Part shown: one piece after another, positions 23,289 to 34,598 of the stretch
Position numbering within the stretch: the first letter of the stretch is position 1
Layout of the letters: each line of letters begins with the position of its first letter
Assembly: GCA_019828595.1 (NCBI GenBank)
Contig: JAHQRK010000008.1
Coordinates: 496,001 to 560,000 of the forward strand
Direction: 5' to 3'
DNA from: Aphanomyces cochlioides
Lineage: Eukaryota; Oomycota; Saprolegniomycetes; Saprolegniales; Verrucalvaceae
DNA: 64,000 nucleotides
The notes under the pieces: generated by a model
The model's database searches: none
What the model was told of the DNA's origin: nothing
Seen by the model: the letters and a program-made list of their open reading frames with translations, nothing else
Translations under genes and position numbers: made by a program

Positions 23289-24151
23289 GTTTTGACGTTA
23301 GAATTGGCTCGCAAGAAATTTACCAAAGAGGCCGCGATGCCGACTACAACCACATTGAGCCATCACCGCGCCGATTGCATCTCTGTAGATCAAAAATAAA
23401 TCTGTTTGTCCATTACACGTTGTGTCGAAGCTCATATCCTCGCCGCGTAGCTGCCACGCGTCAACCACAGCCAGAACATTGCCTTGAGACGGAGACAAGG
23501 TTAAATCTGGGTGCTCCCCCATGATGATATTCCTCTCCGACGTCCTCATTCCAGCAACTTGCCATGACCGCCAGGGCACCGAGCATGTCGTGGCTTCTGC
23601 TGTGTTCTACGATCAAACAATGGCGCGATCTCGACAGGGACCGGTCGAAATCTGTCAAAGCCTTCAAGCTTTCCCATTTCCGATTGAGACCGCAAGCGTC
23701 GACATTTGACTCGCAAGCTACCAAGAAGGGGAGTAATCGTCCAGACAACGATCTGCACTGGAATACTATCACGATTTGGAGATCTCTGGCTGCAGAATTC
23801 GCTGGCACTTGGGCTGTCCGTCGTGATGTAGCAACTTCAACCATATTGCAATGACCTGCTTGTCTTTTTCACACTTTGGCCGCTTTATTATGCAGCAATA
23901 CTACAGCTGAATGGTACGGTGCACTTTATATGAAATACCTCTATCATTTTATATATTATTACTTATAACAGCACATCCCAATTCTTAAATTGTGGTGTTT
24001 TCCCATTCGAATTTATAAAACGTGATTAACGTACCAAGGTTTTCCCAATTCGAAGCTAGAATTGGGATCGAATCAGATTATTGGGAATTGTGAAGATTGG
24101 ATTTAGTTTTCGTTTTGCCGACGAGTTGCGCGCCACTCTTGCCACCGCGTC
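23289..24151. other. Spacer between acyl-CoA oxidase copies 1 and 2
   Basis: Overlapping frames near 23460-23850 on both strands have protein-like composition but no recognisable domain; this may be a decayed gene. Bases 23880-24060 are AT-rich. The last 60 bases before the ATG at 24152 are similar to those before the third copy at 33187. Confidence 0.45.
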
Positions 24152-26269
24152 ATGTCGTCCGCTTCCTCCGATGCGCCACGTGAATTGGCCGATTTGGCCC
24201 CGCTTCTTCTCAAGAAGGAACGCTCCACCGCGACCTTTGACGTGCAATCCCTCATCGATGTCACCGTGGGTCCTCGGGAAGTCCAAGCGCACCGTAAACG
24301 TCTCCTCGAACTCGTCAAGAACGACCCTGTTTTGAGTGACCGTGATATGATTCACCGAAACCACAAGGAACGCTATGAAAATGCCTTGGGCAAGTCGTAT
24401 GCGTTTGCGAAGCTGTTGGAGAAACACAACATAACGGACTGGGACGACACGACCACGGTGTATACTTTCATCGGCGAACCCCTCCCTATCGACGTGCATC
24501 GATCCATGTTCATTCCAACGTTGGAGACCCAAATGGACGACGAACAGCGCGCTTACTGGGTCCCTCGTGCCAAGGCATTTCAAATCACAGGCGCCTACGC
24601 CCAGACTGAGTTGGGCCATGGCTCGAACGTCCAGGGAATTGAAACCACCGCGCATTACGACGTCAAGACGCATGAATTTATCCTCAACTCACCCACGCTC
24701 ACCAGTCGTAAGTGGTGGCCTGGTGGATTGGGCAAGACGGCTAACCACTGCGTTTTGCACGCTCGTTTGTTCTTGAACGGCAAGGATCATGGTATTCAAG
24801 CTTTTTTGGTCCCAATTCGTGACACCAAGACGCATGAATCGCTGCCTGGTGTCACTCTTGGTGACATTGGCCCGAAGATTGGCTTTCAATCAATCGACAA
24901 TGGGTAAGCTCTGATGCATTTGCGTTGAGATAATTTTCCTGTAGCTTTTGTGCTTTGAACAACGTTCGCATCCCTCGCCGCAACATGTTGATGCGTTTTG
25001 CGAAAGTTGCCCCTGATGGCACATTTTCGAAGCCCCCGTCGGATAAATTGGTCTACTTTACGATGGTGAAAGTCCGCGTCGGTATCGTGTATTTCTGTGG
25101 GCGTACCTTGGGCATGGTGACCACGATCGGCACTCGCTTCAGCGCTGCTCGTGTCCAAGGTACTACTGGCAAAGGCAAGTCCGAGGTATTCCCTAAGCAG
25201 TTTCCAATCATTCGTGCTAAAATATGCTTAGAACCAAGTGCTCGATTACGAAAACCAGCAATTGACGCTCTTCCCTTTGATCGGCCTATCTTATGCAGCC
25301 CTGTTTAGTCACCGAGCCATTGACAAATTGTACAACCAAGTACTTGCTCAATTTGATGGCGAACTTGGTGTTGGTAAGATACATTTTCATTCTTGAAAGT
25401 TGTCTCATGGCAAATCCGTAGATCATCTCTATTTGCTCAGCCAGCTCCATGCTTCAGCCTCGGGATTGAAAGCCTTCCTCACAGAAGAAACTGGCAATGG
25501 AATTGAACGCGTCCGTCGTGCTTGTGGTGGTCATGGTTATTCGGCCACGAGTAACCTGCCTTACCTCTTCCAAGTATACATCGGTGCTTGCACCTACGAA
25601 GGCACTAAAGATGTCTTGGTCCAACAACACGGCGCATTCTTGCTCAAATGCTTGCGTAACCCCGTGCCAGTGTCCAACTCGAGCTCATTGGATTTGCTTG
25701 GCTTCCTTCAAGCCAATCCGAATTCTACTTGCCCAGCTACACGCCCTGAGCAATTGCGTGACCCGGAAATCCTCCTCACGGCATTCAGAGTCCGCGCTCT
25801 CAAGGCATTGTTGCGTGCTGATGCCAACAAGAAGTCGCTCCACTACTTGACCCAAGCTTCATTGGCACATGCTGAATCCATCGTCTTGTCGTGCTTCTAC
25901 GACGGCGTGGTCGGCGTACAAGACACCAAAGTCCGCGCTGTGTTGCTCCAACTCTTCCAATTGTATGGTTTGTGGCGCATCCAAGCCAACTTGGGCGAGT
26001 TCCGCTTGAGCAACTATTTGAGCAGTGCCCAAGGCGCGTGGGTGGACGAACAAGTGTTGGCTTTGCTCAAGGTGGTCCGTCCAAATGCGATCTCGTTGGT
26101 CGATGGATTTGACTTTTCCGACTTTGAATTGAACTCGACGATCGGTCGCTACGACGGTGACATTTACCGCGCGTTGATTGACCGTGCATCGAAGGATCCT
26201 CTGAACAAGACGGATGTCGTGCCTGGTTACCACCAATACCTCAAGCCATTGCTGGCGGCAAAGCTCTAG
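24152..26269 (+). CDS. Peroxisomal acyl-CoA oxidase, copy 2
   Basis: Paralogue of copy 1 with the same family blocks: Y-A-Q-T-E-L-G-H-G-S-N-V-Q-G, W-W-P-G-G-L-G-K-T-A-N and R-R-A-C-G-G-H-G-Y-S. ATG at 24152; introns near 24904-24945, 25188-25231 and 25373-25421. It ends A-A-K-L, again PTS1-like. The stretch corresponding to 21590-21890 of copy 1 is nearly identical in DNA, whereas the first 400 bases are clearly diverged, which suggests gene conversion across the central exon. The intron found at R-S-L-A in copy 1 is missing here. The frame is intact and the gene is likely functional. Confidence 0.92.
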
Positions 26270-26753
26270 TTTAAGCGTACTCTGTTTCACCTACATAAGA
26301 AAGTTGTGTTCATCAAGAACTCTCTCGGTTCTTCGTCATTCTCGCATTGGGTTTCAACCGACCTGGAGGCTGTATATGATGGCAAAGAACTCTACCCAAG
26401 AAGTCACTGAAGCACAAAGAGCGAGGGCAGCATCTAATCGCCTCGACTCTGAACGTGATTCCGTAGATGAAGACGGTTGCGCGTTGTCTTGAAGGTGTCA
26501 TCGGCACTGGAAAAGCTGCTGCATGAATTGATTTCGTAGAAGGCTGACAGCAGGATAACGAGGGCTCCATGGGGCTACATGATATATTGCCGAGACCACT
26601 CCGATGCACTCACGTTGGGCAATGGTTTTGCCTTGGAATCCAACTCGCTCATCGGCCGCTGTGTCGGCTGTTTCTCTGGAAAACAATAGCAAAACTGTTT
26701 TATCTCTGCAGGTTTCTTGCGTTGCTGCTCATCGCAGTGCTACCTGCCACGCC
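26270..26753. other. 3' flank of acyl-CoA oxidase copy 2
   Basis: No gene recognised. The first 60-80 bases are similar to the region after the third copy (41596-41680), so the duplicated unit included the 3' flank. Confidence 0.5.
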
Positions 26754-26758
26754 TCCAC

Positions 26759-27024
26759 TGTAGGGTAGTTGGTAAGGTCAGAGGAAGATGAGAAGTGAGT
26801 TAGATTAGCCAGCTTAGTTAAATCTATAAACTAAACAATACGGTATAGTTTTCGGTATACCCTCGGCACGGCTACGGAATAATCTTCTGAGGGCCGTACA
26901 CTCCCTGAGAACACATGTGCCTCTGGCCAATCTCAACTTAGTCAGACGGTGTCGTCAGCGTTGGACACGCTTGAATCGACACCCGTCTTGCCAGGCGACA
27001 ACTATTAACCATTACTTTATTACA
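26759..27024 (-). repeat. 3' LTR of retrotransposon 1
   Basis: 266 bp, TG...CA ends; direct repeat of 32555-32820. Target duplication TCCAC abuts at 26754-26758. Confidence 0.95.
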
Positions 27025-27035
27025 TTATCCCCCCG
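27025..27035 (-). other. Polypurine tract of retrotransposon 1
   Basis: The minus strand reads CGGGGGGATAA directly next to the 3' LTR, as expected for plus-strand priming. The TAA is also the stop codon of the integrase frame. Confidence 0.7.
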
Positions 27036-28029
27036 TTGTCGCCATGGCGGCTTGATTTCTTAGCTTGAGGTCTTCGAGCAGCTTCTTGAAATGCGAAACA
27101 TGTTTCATGTCTCGCTCCAGCTCCCACGTAGCTTCGTGTTCAGGCAACCCATGCCACTTAACCAAATATTCTTTCTTACGATTAAACTGTCTTTGCTTCA
27201 GCAGGGCTTCTACGATGTAGAGCTCATTCCCTTCGTCATCGAGAACGATAGGCGTGGCTTTGGGGATCGGTCGGCCTTGAAATCGCGCGGGGTTTGGAAC
27301 GTGGTGCTTCAGTCGATCAACGTTAACGACGTCGTGAAGTCGACTCATGCTCTTGGGCAGTTCAAGCCTCATGGCATTGGGATTAATTACTTCGATTATC
27401 TTAAATGGCCCAATGTAGCGCGGAACAAGCTTTGCCTTTTCCGCCTGGCTAGCTACTTTGGCGTGCTTCAACGGGATGTTTCGTGTAGCTAACAGAACAA
27501 AGTCGCCTTCTTTAAAGTTTCCATTGGCTCGTCTTCTATCGTAGTACTCCTTTTGTCTTGCTTGAGCCTTCTCTAGGTTCTCCAAGGCCATCTTGACAAG
27601 TTCTTTGCGACGCTCGGCAAAGTTCTTGGCATACTCGTTCAGTGTCTCGATGTCGTTCAACACTGGATTGAGTAGCTTCCTTCCAGTATCGACTTCGAAT
27701 GGAGTTAAACCAGTAGACGTCTGTATGAAGCCTTGGTGGGCATACTCTATGGTGCCTAAGTGCTCACTCCAGTCATGGCCCAAGTAGGACACTTGACATC
27801 TCAACGCGTCTTCGAGCGTTCTGTTCTGTCGCTCGGTTGCTCCATCGCTTTGAGCTCTGCCAGCAGTAGTCATGAAATGCTTAACTCCCATTATCTTCAT
27901 TAACTCCTGCCAAAACTGGCTGGTGAACTTTGGATCGCGATCGCTGATGATCACAGCAGGTAGGCCATGATTGCGAACGACTGTGTCGAAGTACTCCTTG
28001 GCTGCTTGCGGTGCGGCTACGTTTGACAC
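27025..28029 (-). pseudogene. Integrase C-terminal half and chromodomain of retrotransposon 1
   Basis: Continuation of the Pol polyprotein in another frame. It contains the second integrase aspartate (I-I-S-D-R-D-P-K-F) and glutamate (G-A-T-E-R-Q-N-R-T). A linker with basic residues leads to a C-terminal chromodomain (Y-L-V-K-W-H-G-L-P, W-E-L-E) that would direct integration to marked chromatin. The first integrase aspartate is at the end of the upstream frame (V-D-W-I-T-G). The break lies in a C-rich run near 28028-28034, consistent with one missing base. As written the polyprotein is broken; a sequencing indel is possible. Confidence 0.85.
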
Positions 28030-31000
28030 CGGGCGCAGTACTTGGGACGCTTTGAAGTCTTGTCAACGCATGTCATGATCGCATCTTTGCCGTTCGAGAC
28101 AGGCAAACCGGTGATCCAGTCGACGGACACTGTGTGCCAACACTCATCAGGAGACTTGATGGGAATCATGTGTCCATTAGCTTTAGCACTACTAGACTTG
28201 TATCTTGCACACGTCTCGCATGTGGCGACATAAAGCTTCACGTCGTCTTCTAGACCCTTCCAGTAGTACCATTGCGCAATGTGAAGCTGCGTTCGACGGG
28301 CACCAGGGTGAGCTGCGGTGCTCGTGTCATGACTTTGCGAGATAATCTCGCACTTGAGTTCATCATCGTCGGGAACGCAGAGTCTCCACACTTGATCCTT
28401 AGACTTCACAAAGTAAAGATTGTCCTTCTTTATGTACTTAGAGTTATCGTTGTACTCGTTGCTCTTGGCATAAGCTCGCTCGAACCGCTTGTCTAAGTCG
28501 TCGTTCATCTTGACTGTGCTATACGACACTTCTTCCGCATGGTTGATGACTATGTGTTGTGGAACCTCGACTTCGAGTAGCTTTGACTCCGTCTCCTCCC
28601 CCCGAGAAGGTGAGTCAGTCATCAACGCAAGTGTACACATGTCAATAGATCGCAGAGTCGCGACGCGCTCAGTCCATGAGTGGATGCCGCGATAGCGGTT
28701 GTAGCACGAAGCATCGCAGTGATGAACAGCGCAAGTGTTAACTTGAGTGCTGGACCGAGGTGGTCGAGAGAGAGCATCAGCTACAACGTTCATCTTGCCT
28801 GGTCGATGATGTAGTGTGAAATCAAAACTTCCAAAGAAGTCGAGCCATCGTGTTAGCTTAGCGGTTAAGACTGGAGTCTTCAGAAACCACTGACATGTCG
28901 AGTTGTCGGTGAAGACATCAAAATGCGAACCGTGGACATAAGGTCTCCATTTGGTTAACGCTAACTTGATCGCATACAACTCCTTCTCGTGTGATGGCCA
29001 ATTTCGCTCGGTATCGCCGAATATCTTTGACAAGAACGCGACTGGGCGGTCGTTGCCATCATCGTCTTGCTGGGAAAGTACTGCTCCGCAGCAATAGCCT
29101 GAAGCGTCGGTCGTGATCATGAAGGGCTTGTCGAAGTTTGGTAGTTGAAGAACTGGAGCTTGCTGTAGGGCTGCTTTGATGGTCAGGAATGCTTTCTCCT
29201 GGCGATCACTCCAAGTCCAGGGAACACTGTCTTTCGCTAGATCGCTTATAGGCAACACAAGATTGGCATAGGTAGCTATGAATTTACGATAGTAACCAGC
29301 CATCCCGAGAAAACTCAACAGCTCCTTGCGATTAGTGGGAGATGACCACTTCTCGATCGCTCGAACTTTGTTGCTGTCGACTGGCAAGCCTTCAGCAGAG
29401 ATCGTGTGACCCAAAAAGTCGACTTTGGGTACCGCAAACGCGCATTTCTCCATCCTTGCATACAGCTTCTCCTTGCGTAACACTTCGAGAACACAACGCA
29501 AATGGTTGACATATTCATTAAGATGCTTAGAGTGCACGCAGATGTCATCTAAGTAGACGACTACAAAGGAGAACTTGTCGAAAAGAGATCGCATAAGTCT
29601 TGACCAGATGCCTGGCATGCCTGCCAGTCCCATCGGCGCAACACACCACTGCAAAATCTCCTTGTGCGTTCGGAAGGCAGTGTACTTTCGAGCATGGGGC
29701 TCGACCAGCATTTGGTGGTATCCTGACGCAAGATCGATCTTCGTGAACACTGTACAACCATTCATGTTGTTGAACAGGTCTTCAATGTTGGGCAGCGGAA
29801 ACTTGGGGATTTCCGTCTGTGAGTTGACATGGCGGTAGTCAAGCACCCAGCGTATAGGCGTGTTGGGCGTCGCAGTCTTTAGCCACACTTGTCGCGAAGG
29901 TAGCTTGCCGTTCTCGTCCTTCTTGGGTACGCCAAAGATATTGGAAACCCAGTCGCTCGTTGACAATTCAACCCAACCTTTCTTTTTCAAGTTATCTACG
30001 AACTTGTCTAACGCCGCTTGCTCAACCTTAGCTAGACGGAAGGGAGCTCGGTTCTGTGGCTTCGCATCGGGCTTCAACTGCAGATCGAACTGCACGGAAC
30101 GCTTGGGAGGCAACTTATCAGGCAGCTCGGCAGGAAACACATCCTTGAACTCTTCCAGCAGTTCAACGATCTCTGGAGGTTTAGGCAGAGGCTGAGGATC
30201 GAAATGACAAAGCTTTATTATCCATCCAGGCACGCTAGTCGAGACGGTATTGACTTCTACTTTATCGTCTATCGACTCAATTTCATGCTTGCGCCAATTG
30301 ATGACTGGATTGATTTTCCTGAACCACAGTTGGCCCAGTATCACATCAAACGCCTTGTCTTTGAGATCCCATTCGGTCATCACTGTGTCCTTGAACGTAA
30401 AGAAGTCAACGTGGATCGTCTCCTTCACTTCTTTCGTCTGCGTCTCCTGCGAGAGCACGCCATCATAGCCCGCAATTCGCACGTTCTTCATTCTCATGAC
30501 GTTCTTGCCGAGTCCGAGTCGGCACAACGAGTTGGTCGCTCCTGAGTCAATGAGCACCTTCACAACTTTGCCGTTCATTACGCCAGACTTAATCATCAAC
30601 GTTTCGTTCTTCATATCCCGCGACCTCGCTGTCGCATGCGCCACTTGTCTTGCTTCTACTTCAGGCGTTATCGCACTTGCATCCGCGTCAACCTCATCAA
30701 CACAACCAAAGGTGATGTATTCAACATCCTCTGGACTTAACTCTTCTCGCACTTCGACATTGTTCTGTCGGCTCGGGGGCGGTTGCCCTGACACTCGTCG
30801 CTTTGGCTTTCGGCACTTTGACGCAATGTGCCCGATCTTCTGGCAGTTGTAGCAGCGAAGCTTGCTGCGGTCCTTCTTGTGTTCACGCCTCACATGAAGG
30901 TTGTCGACCTCCATGTCGTCAGGCTCACGCTGTTTGCTTCGTGGAGGTGGTCTCTCCTCATGACGCTCGCGATCTCGATCAAATCTCTTGGCTCGAAATG

Positions 31001-31433
31001 GTCTTTCCGACTTGCCCACTATGCCCAGTGACACTGCATGCGCACGCTCATACTCCAACGCCGCCTTGATGGCAGACGACAACGTTTGACACTGTCTGTA
31101 CTTGACCTCTTCGCGCGTCTTCAGTCGCAAGCCGCGCGTGAAGAAGGTCACCTTGTCCAACTCAGACATGTCACGCACTTCAGTACAAATACGACGGAAC
31201 TTCTCGATGTATTCAAGTAGATCCTTACAGTTCTTCTGCTGGAGTGAAAACAACTTGTCGCGCAGGCGCTCTTGCAGGTCGTCAGGCTCGAACTCCTTGC
31301 GTAGGGCTTTCTCGAAGTCAACGAGGGTATTAAGGCCACTACCCCAACTCTTGGTACCATGCCGCCGCTTCGCCTTTGAGATTGGCGACCACCATGGCCA
31401 GACAACTCGCTTCGACTTCCTTGTCTTCCACAT
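28017..31433 (-). pseudogene. Gag C-terminus, protease, reverse transcriptase, RNase H and integrase N-terminus of retrotransposon 1
   Basis: A 1138-residue frame. In order: the end of a gag capsid-like region; a CCHC knuckle (C-Y-N-C-Q-K-I-G-H-I-A-S-K-C, about residue 194); retropepsin with D-S-G-A-T-N (about 296); reverse transcriptase with Y-L-D-D (about 627); RNase H with T-D-A-S-G and T-D-N-S; and the integrase H2C2 zinc domain plus the first catalytic aspartate (D-W-I-T-G). No stop separates gag from pol here, so the element probably makes one Gag-Pol protein. The frame is lost at both ends: upstream near 31340-31430 within gag, downstream near 28030 within integrase. Confidence 0.9.
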
Positions 31434-31729
31434 AATTCAAGTTCTTCGCCTTGAAAAAGGTCTCAACACGGTGAATGTAAAGACCAATACTTTCATTAAT
31501 GCGCCCGTGGTAACTAGGCATAGACAGTCCTTGTACTCGCCGCTCTGTGTCGCGTTGCATCGGAGAGGTGCCGCTTGTGCTTGCTCTTGCTGCTTAAGCA
31601 AGCGTTCTTGAAGTACTTGCTGATTCAAATAAGTCGTGCTTGGGTTTGGGTTTGTGTCTGCAGCAGCTGATTGATTTGCTGCTGCTGCTGTTCCATCGTC
31701 GCAAATAACCTCATAAAGAACTCTTCCAT
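31339..31729 (-). pseudogene. Gag N-terminal region of retrotransposon 1 (frameshifted)
   Basis: A Gln-rich start (ATG at 31729, M-E-E-F-F-M-R-L-F then a poly-Gln stretch) is followed, in another frame, by a retrotransposon gag segment (31339-31560) with W-Y-Q-E-L-G at its end. The main Gag-Pol frame then takes over. At least two frame changes separate the ATG from the long frame, so Gag cannot be made from the sequence as written. Confidence 0.65.
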
Positions 31730-31887
31730 GTTTTCTTATTATCTTCCTTTTTTCTGGTCTTGACTTCTTAATTTGTTCTTGAAATGTTTCTTAAATGCTT
31801 CTCTTTTGTTCTTTTTTTCTTCTTTTTTCTTCTTTTTATTTCTTTTTTTGTCTTGAAAATGTCTTTTTTTGTATGGAAAAGACTTCT

Positions 31888-32295
31888 TTACAGGTTAGCT
31901 AAGTACTCGGACGCTTCTGATTGGACGTCGGTCTTTGGCTTTTCTTCCTTGGGTTTAGGTTTGTAGTCGAGGAGGGCGTCGATTTCTTCGCCAATTAGTT
32001 CGCTCAAAATTTTTAAGTGAGTTTGAACGTCGACTAATTTGTCCGAAATGTACTTGGCGCGATTCGAGTACTTTCGCGGTTCTTCGAGACGACGGGTGAA
32101 CCCGTTGGCGACGCGGACGAGGTTGGAGATCTTGTTGTCGAGGCTTGATCGGATTTCGTCGAGGTCCTTGATTTGATCCGCCTCCAAATAATGAATTTTA
32201 CTAAAACTCGCTTTAAACCTACTCTTTTCTACTCTACTCTTGTCGCCTTGGTCGCTCGCCTTGCGCTTCTTGTTCGCCTTGGTCGCTGTCTTCAT
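31888..32295 (-). CDS. Leader ORF of retrotransposon 1, unknown function
   Basis: A 135-residue frame from ATG 32295 between the 5' LTR and gag. The first 35 residues are highly basic (K-K-R-K, S-R-V-E-K-S-R-F-K). The rest is charged and helix-prone, with regularly spaced Leu/Ile compatible with a coiled coil. A purine-rich stretch on the coding strand (pyrimidine-rich on plus, about 31735-31885) separates it from gag. No family is recognised; an N-terminal accessory or nucleic-acid-binding protein is a guess. Confidence 0.5.
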   Translation of the reverse strand: MKTATKANKKRKASDQGDKSRVEKSRFKASFSKIHYLEADQIKDLDEIRSSLDNKISNLVRVANGFTRRLEEPRKYSNRAKYISDKLVDVQTHLKILSELIGEEIDALLDYKPKPKEEKPKTDVQSEASEYLANL

Positions 32296-32534
32296 ACACG
32301 ACACGGTCTTTCGCTTGCACCAGATGTAAGAGCCCAAGACTCGAGACTCCACCCAAGCAGGCTCTAGGATGCCCACAGCGTGGGGGAATGCAGCGGACAG
32401 GCTCGAACGCTAGTGTTCGCGTAGATCTAACACTGGTCGCCTGGACGGTCAAAGATGAGCCGTCGCGTGAACCAGATAAGATAACCCCTTCAACCCTCGA
32501 GCTATGCCTCCGGGTCTAGAGTCCTTGGTGTGGT

Positions 32535-32552
32535 GAACCACAAGTGCTACCA
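32535..32552 (-). other. Candidate primer binding site of retrotransposon 1
   Basis: Two bases inside the 5' LTR the minus strand reads TGGTAGCACTTGTGGTTC, starting with the TGG expected for pairing with a tRNA 3' CCA end. The tRNA is not identified. Confidence 0.55.
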
Positions 32553-32554
32553 AC

Positions 32555-32820
32555 TGTAAGGTAGTTGGAAAGGTCAGAGGAAGATGAGAAGTGAGTTAGA
32601 TTAGCCAGCTTAGTTAAATCTATAAACTAAACAATACGGTATAGTTTTCGGTATACCCTCGGCACGGCTACGGAATAATCTTCTGAGGGCCGTACACTCC
32701 CTGAGAACACATGTGCCTCTGGCCAATCTCAACTTAGTCAGACGGTGTCGTCAGCGTTGGACACGCTTGAATCGACACCCGTCTTGCCAGGCGACAACTA
32801 TTAACCATTACTTTATTACA
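32555..32820 (-). repeat. 5' LTR of retrotransposon 1
   Basis: 266 bp, nearly identical to 26759-27024; TCCAC target duplication at 32821-32825. Confidence 0.95.
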
Positions 32821-32825
32821 TCCAC

Positions 32826-33186
32826 AACACGACATCCTCATCGAGGGTTGAGGGTTTCACCTGGATAAGTTTACTATGACTCATCGCCCTGACAGGATTC
32901 CCTGTGTGCCAGCGACGATCACGTTCCAAGAACTTGCCATTGACATTGTCGCCAGGGCTGCAAACTTATCGTCGCTTTGGCTCTGGTTTACGCACCCAAG
33001 CCATTGTTGACTTGACTACCCAATCGTAATGATCTTTACTGGAGAGCTGGTACCTCAATGGACAGTGTGACGGCAGACGTCGCTGCTCAATGACGTAGAC
33101 ACTTCAACAATATTGCGATCGCATCAGACCAAGAGGAATCGTGAAGATTGAATTTAGTTTTCGTTTTGTCAACAAGTTGCCACGCC
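32826..33186. other. Spacer between retrotransposon 1 and acyl-CoA oxidase copy 3
   Basis: No gene recognised. The last 45 bases match the promoter-proximal sequence of copy 2. Confidence 0.5.
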
Positions 33187-34086
33187 ATGTCGTCCGCTTC
33201 CTCCGATGCGCCACGTGAATTGGCCGATTTGGCCCCGCTTCTTCTCAAGAAGGAACGCTCCACCGCGACCTTTGACGTGCAATCCCTCATCGATGTCGGG
33301 TCCTCGGGAAGTCCAAGTGCATCGCAAACGCTTCCTCGAACTCGTCAAGAACGACCCTGTTTTGAGTGACCGCGACATGATGCACCGAAATCACAAAGAG
33401 CGCTATGAAAATGCCTTGGGCAAGGCGCACGCGTTTGTAAAGTTGTTGGAGAAGCACAACATCACAGACTGGGATGATACAACCATCGTGTACCTCTTCA
33501 TTGGCGAATCCCTCCCGATCGATACACATCGAGTCATGTTTGTTCCGACTTTGGAAACTCAAATGGATAACGAGCAACGTGCGTATTGGCTTCCAACAGC
33601 CAAAGCTTTTCAAATCACCTGCGCTTATGCTCAAACTGAATTGGGCCATGGCTCAAACGTCCAGGGAATTGAAACCACTGCGCATTACGACGTCAAGACA
33701 CAAGAATTTATCCTCAATTCACCCACGCTCACCAGTTGGAAGTGGTGGCCAGGTGGACTCGCCAAGACTGCTAACTACTGCGTTTTGCACGCTCGTTTGT
33801 TCTTGAACGGCAAGGATCACGGTATTCAAGCATTCTTGGTCCCCGTTCGCGACACAAAAACACATGAAACTTTACCTGGCGTGACTCTTGGTGATATTGG
33901 TCCGAAAATTGGTTTCCAATCCGTTGACAACGGGTAAAATCGATCAGTCTGACGAGATATTGACGACTTTTGATAGATATTGCGCACTAGACAAAGTGCG
34001 CATTCCTCACAGCAACATGTTGATGCGCTTCGCCAAGGTGGCTGCTGATGGTACTTTTTGAAACCCCCATCGGATAAATTGGTGTA
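33187..34086 (+). pseudogene. Acyl-CoA oxidase copy 3, 5' part (dead)
   Basis: Close paralogue of copy 2, starting at ATG 33187. A 5-base deletion after the I-D-V codons (about 33297) shifts the frame. The homologous frame resumes and continues through the Y-A-Q-T-E-L-G-H-G and W-W-P-G-G-L blocks, with an intron near 33934-33975. A TGA interrupts the second exon near 34060. The exon is then cut by retrotransposon 2 at 34087. The remainder lies at 40387-41595. Confidence 0.9.
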
Positions 34087-34407
34087 TGTAGTATGTCCGC
34101 GAAGCCACCGCCGCAAAAACAACCAAATGGGGGAGTGCCGCCTCCCGTGAACACGCAATTGATTGACTTGGGCAGTAGGCCGCAGATTATGAACTAACTA
34201 CTTGAATCCAAACTTCACTTGAACGTCTTTTCCTTCTATCTTGAGCACGTCGGTTCAACGGTGACCCTTCATCTTGAAACCGGCGACTCTTCATCTTGAA
34301 ACTCCTTCGTCGCTTCAACTGCGGTTCACGATTGGCAGCACCGGCTGTCACGTGGACGAGCCTATGATGCGGCTGGACATGGCTTAACCACGTCACAGCA
34401 CACATCA
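34087..34407 (-). repeat. 3' LTR of retrotransposon 2
   Basis: 321 bp, TG...CA ends, identical by eye to 40066-40386; preceded by the GTGTA target duplication. Confidence 0.95.
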
Positions 34408-34598
34408 CACACCCCAAGCCATGTCCAGCGGACATAGACGCGGTCTTCGACTTGAACCACGCCTAGATCGCAGCATCAGAGTCTTCACTTCTCCCTTGAG
34501 CTTGAGCCATGGCTTGACCACGGCATCAACGCTCCACTTCAACGCGCACCACGACTAGATCGCAGCAGCTGCGTTCTTGATTCCGTCTTGAGCCACAA

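Larger units (their letters stand above)
26759..32820 (-). mobile_element. Ty3/gypsy LTR retrotransposon 1 (chromodomain type)
   Basis: A 6,062-bp element, transcribed on the minus strand. It has 266-bp LTRs (26759-27024 and 32555-32820) starting TG and ending CA, and a perfect 5-bp target duplication TCCAC (26754-26758 and 32821-32825). The internal order is leader ORF, gag with CCHC knuckle, protease, reverse transcriptase, RNase H, integrase, chromodomain, which is the Ty3/gypsy order. The LTRs differ at only about two positions (near 26763 and 26773), so the insertion is young. It lies between acyl-CoA oxidase copies 2 and 3. Confidence 0.95.
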
